From positions 1 to 64,000 of the forward strand of contig JAQGMR010000068.1 in assembly GCA_028292265.1 (NCBI GenBank): 64,000 nt of DNA, read 5' to 3'. Shown here in pieces: positions 62,380-64,000 of the stretch (within the stretch, counting starts at the first letter, position 1; each line of letters begins with the position of its first letter). Position numbers and translations under genes: made by a program. The notes beneath the pieces are model-generated. The model was not told the origin of the DNA. It did no database searches and saw nothing but the letters and a program-made list of their open reading frames with translations. This DNA is from Herminiimonas sp. (GTDB lineage Bacteria > Pseudomonadota > Gammaproteobacteria > Burkholderiales > Burkholderiaceae_D).

Positions 62380-63756
62380 ATGTTGTCCGAAAATGCAAAG
62401 TTGGAAGCAGCACAATTCTTCCCCATGTTCCGCGCGAGGTACGGGCTTGCCCTACATGTGAAGGACGGCGGAGGGGCACTGTTGCGAAGGTATCTAACGA
62501 TCGTCCTGATGGTAATTTTGGTATTTAGTTACCTCAATCTCCCTACCTACTTCTTCGTTCTAAAAAGCGCGCTTCTTCCGAAGTATTTCTACTACGCCTT
62601 TGTTGCGGCACTGGTCCCCCTGATCGCCTCGAGGATGAATATCTTCGCGTCCTATCTGTTCACGCCGGCAGCATTGTGGATTGTCGCATTCATCGGTGTG
62701 AACATGCTTCATCTTTTGTTTGCGAGTGCCATAGACGTCAACATCATCCGGACGAAATATATAGAGGCGCAGATTAGCGAATTCCTGCTTGTCCTCGTGC
62801 TCGGGTTCGGATTCTTCTACAGTTTTACGTCGAGCTATGAACGTGCCTTTGCATGGCTTGCGATATTAATTCCGCTTTGCGTAATCGTTGATTTTATATA
62901 TCCCGGTTTGTTTTATTCGATTGACTACGAGGGCGCTATTGTTGGACGCGCAGCAGCGACCTTTATAAATCCAAACGTTGCCGGCGAAGCAATACTAATT
63001 ACTTTCGTGCTTTCGTGCGGTGCGATAACCCGGAATTTGAGAGCGCCTGTTTTCATCCTGGCCGGTTTGGCAACCGTGGTGACGTACTCCAGGGCCGCCA
63101 TCGGCGCGTGGATTTTCCTCGCAATTTTTCTTACCTTGACACGGGTATTGCCGAAGGCCGGTGTGATCCTGATTGCGGTTGCTGCAGGCACTGCGGCCAT
63201 TCTGTTTGGCGGCTTTGAACATTATCTCAACAGCCGCTCCGACCTGGTTCATGGACTTTCCAATATCCAGGACCGGCTACGGTTTTTTGTCGATATGAAT
63301 GTACGAGACGATAGCGCACTCGAGCGAAGCGAAGTCCTGGTGGCAAGCTGGAAAATGTTTCTAGAAAATCCTTTGGTGGGCGCTGGAGCAGGCGCAACGC
63401 GGGTATGGTCGTCATTCCACGTCAGCTCTCACAATATCCTTCTTCTGCAGGCGGCCGAGTACGGATTTACAGGAATCGTCCTGTGGTTATCAGCCGCAGC
63501 ATTACTATTTCGCGGGAAGTATTTTAATGAAAAAGGGCTTCAGTGGGCGACAGCATTTTTGTTTATGTATTTTTCAATGTTTAGCCATAATCTTTTTGAC
63601 TATACCTATTGGCTGGTCACGATCATGTTGGTCGCCGGCGTACGGAAGACATCCACGGGTTTCGTCTGGGCGCGCATCGCCTCAACGCCCTGGTCGGTCA
63701 ATACAAATCTTGTCCCTCGTTCAGCAGGAAGTTTGTCTGCGATCCGGGAAACCTGA
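62380..63756 (+). CDS. O-antigen ligase/polymerase-family membrane protein of the exopolysaccharide locus
   Basis: About 458 aa with roughly 11 membrane helices and a large periplasmic loop near the C-terminus. Wzy_C-type features are VVTYSRAAIGAWIFLAIFL, the loop motif FLENPLVGAGAGATRVW with a nearby conserved His in FHVSSHNILLLQAAEYG, and terminal helices. It probably polymerises the exopolysaccharide repeat unit. The frame opens at GTG 62302, which lies inside the ops element. ATG 62380 is therefore preferred, with GGAG 11 nt before it; ATG 62425 is also possible. Confidence 0.82.
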   Translation: MLSENAKLEAAQFFPMFRARYGLALHVKDGGGALLRRYLTIVLMVILVFSYLNLPTYFFVLKSALLPKYFYYAFVAALVPLIASRMNIFASYLFTPAALWIVAFIGVNMLHLLFASAIDVNIIRTKYIEAQISEFLLVLVLGFGFFYSFTSSYERAFAWLAILIPLCVIVDFIYPGLFYSIDYEGAIVGRAAATFINPNVAGEAILITFVLSCGAITRNLRAPVFILAGLATVVTYSRAAIGAWIFLAIFLTLTRVLPKAGVILIAVAAGTAAILFGGFEHYLNSRSDLVHGLSNIQDRLRFFVDMNVRDDSALERSEVLVASWKMFLENPLVGAGAGATRVWSSFHVSSHNILLLQAAEYGFTGIVLWLSAAALLFRGKYFNEKGLQWATAFLFMYFSMFSHNLFDYTYWLVTIMLVAGVRKTSTGFVWARIASTPWSVNTNLVPRSAGSLSAIRET

Positions 63757-63891
63757 TCGCGGCGTTGCAGGCTTATTTAAAGCGGCAATGTCGGCCAGTG
63801 TTTTTCTGTTTTTAAAGTACAGATCTGTATTTGCGTGGCATCGGGTGAAAGCGGGACGTACTGAAACATTGCTAACAAAATCAAGGACAAC

Positions 63892-64000
63892 ATGAATATT
63901 TCGGAGAGCCCAAGAATCGCAGTGATCGGGCTGGGTTACGTCGGATTGCCGCTTGCTGTCGCGTTTGGCAACAAGTACCCGACGCTCGGCTTTGACGTTA
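63892..64000 (+). CDS. Nucleotide-sugar dehydrogenase, TviB/WecC-like (3' end outside window)
   Basis: Only the first 36 codons are present: after MNISESPR comes the NAD-binding Rossmann motif IAVIGLGYVGLPLAVAFG, then NKYPTLGFDV, which closely resembles the start of UDP-GlcNAc/UDP-GalNAc 6-dehydrogenases of the TviB group. It would supply a uronic-acid sugar nucleotide for the exopolysaccharide. An AAGGA ribosome site precedes ATG 63892. Confidence 0.85.
   Translation, partial: MNISESPRIAVIGLGYVGLPLAVAFGNKYPTLGFDV

Noticed and set aside
1..64000. tRNA, rRNA, riboswitch and insertion-sequence candidates
   Set aside because: No cloverleaf, conserved rRNA segment, known riboswitch core or transposase was recognised by eye in the intergenic regions; a covariance-model search would be needed to exclude small RNAs.

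Overview
The window is a chromosomal segment of a GC-rich betaproteobacterium of the order Burkholderiales, most likely family Oxalobacteraceae (Herbaspirillum/Noviherbaspirillum/Herminiimonas-like). I base this on gene content and order (panB–dNK–folK–pcnB–HAD–hda–perM|purM; recA–recX–sucC–sucD–…–pilin–…–moaC–M48 protease; ilvE–azlCD; pgk–pyk–fba–purC–purE–purK–sua5). The genus is an inference. No rRNA, tRNA, CRISPR array, insertion sequence or prophage gene was recognised.

Layout. 1–2.5 kb: the 3' end of a hybrid sensor kinase (receiver plus Hpt) and a flavin oxidoreductase. 2.5–8.5 kb (minus): compact housekeeping cluster panB, deoxynucleoside kinase, folK, pcnB, HAD phosphatase, hda, AI-2E/PerM-type transporter. 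8.6–10.7 kb (plus): purM and a TauE/SafE transporter that seems to start at CTG. 10.7–15.1 kb (minus): the Anbu proteasome-like cluster (Anbu peptidase, transglutaminase-like protein, alpha-E protein, circularly permuted ATP-grasp protein). 15.1–19.7 kb (minus): two-component system plus a DUF4212/sodium:solute symporter pair. 20.1–25.3 kb (plus): SOS-boxed recA, recX, sucCD and a PP2C phosphatase.

25.5–30.8 kb is the most distinctive part. A type IV pilin followed by a GT-C/TPR membrane glycosyltransferase-like gene occurs twice in tandem. Each pilin has a sigma-54 (-24/-12) promoter at nearly the same distance from its start codon. This looks like a duplicated pilin plus dedicated glycosylation module. 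30.8–36.6 kb: moaC, BepA-like protease, a conserved unknown, a YheT-type hydrolase, an O-antigen ligase-family protein and a small zinc-finger protein. 36.6–38.9 kb: ilvE and the azlCD branched-chain amino acid exporter. 39–47 kb (plus): lower glycolysis (pgk, pyk, fba) and purine synthesis (purC, purE, purK), then the tRNA t6A gene sua5. 47–54 kb: a truncated AMP-binding-domain gene, msrA, cfa, pdxH, a hemerythrin protein, tcdA, thpR and guaC. 54.4–57.4 kb: a gspA/gspB (exeAB) pair for type II secretion.

57.5 kb to the end looks more recently assembled: wide intergenic spaces, a LysR regulator, and the left end of an exopolysaccharide locus (polyprenyl-phosphate sugar-1-phosphate transferase, RfaH-type NusG paralogue, O-antigen ligase/polymerase family protein, nucleotide-sugar dehydrogenase cut by the window end). 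Directly after the RfaH-like gene lies a 12-base sequence identical to the enterobacterial ops element, so an RfaH–ops antitermination circuit for the polysaccharide operon is readable from the sequence. Short tandem repeats recur through the window, mostly in intergenic DNA or linker-coding DNA.
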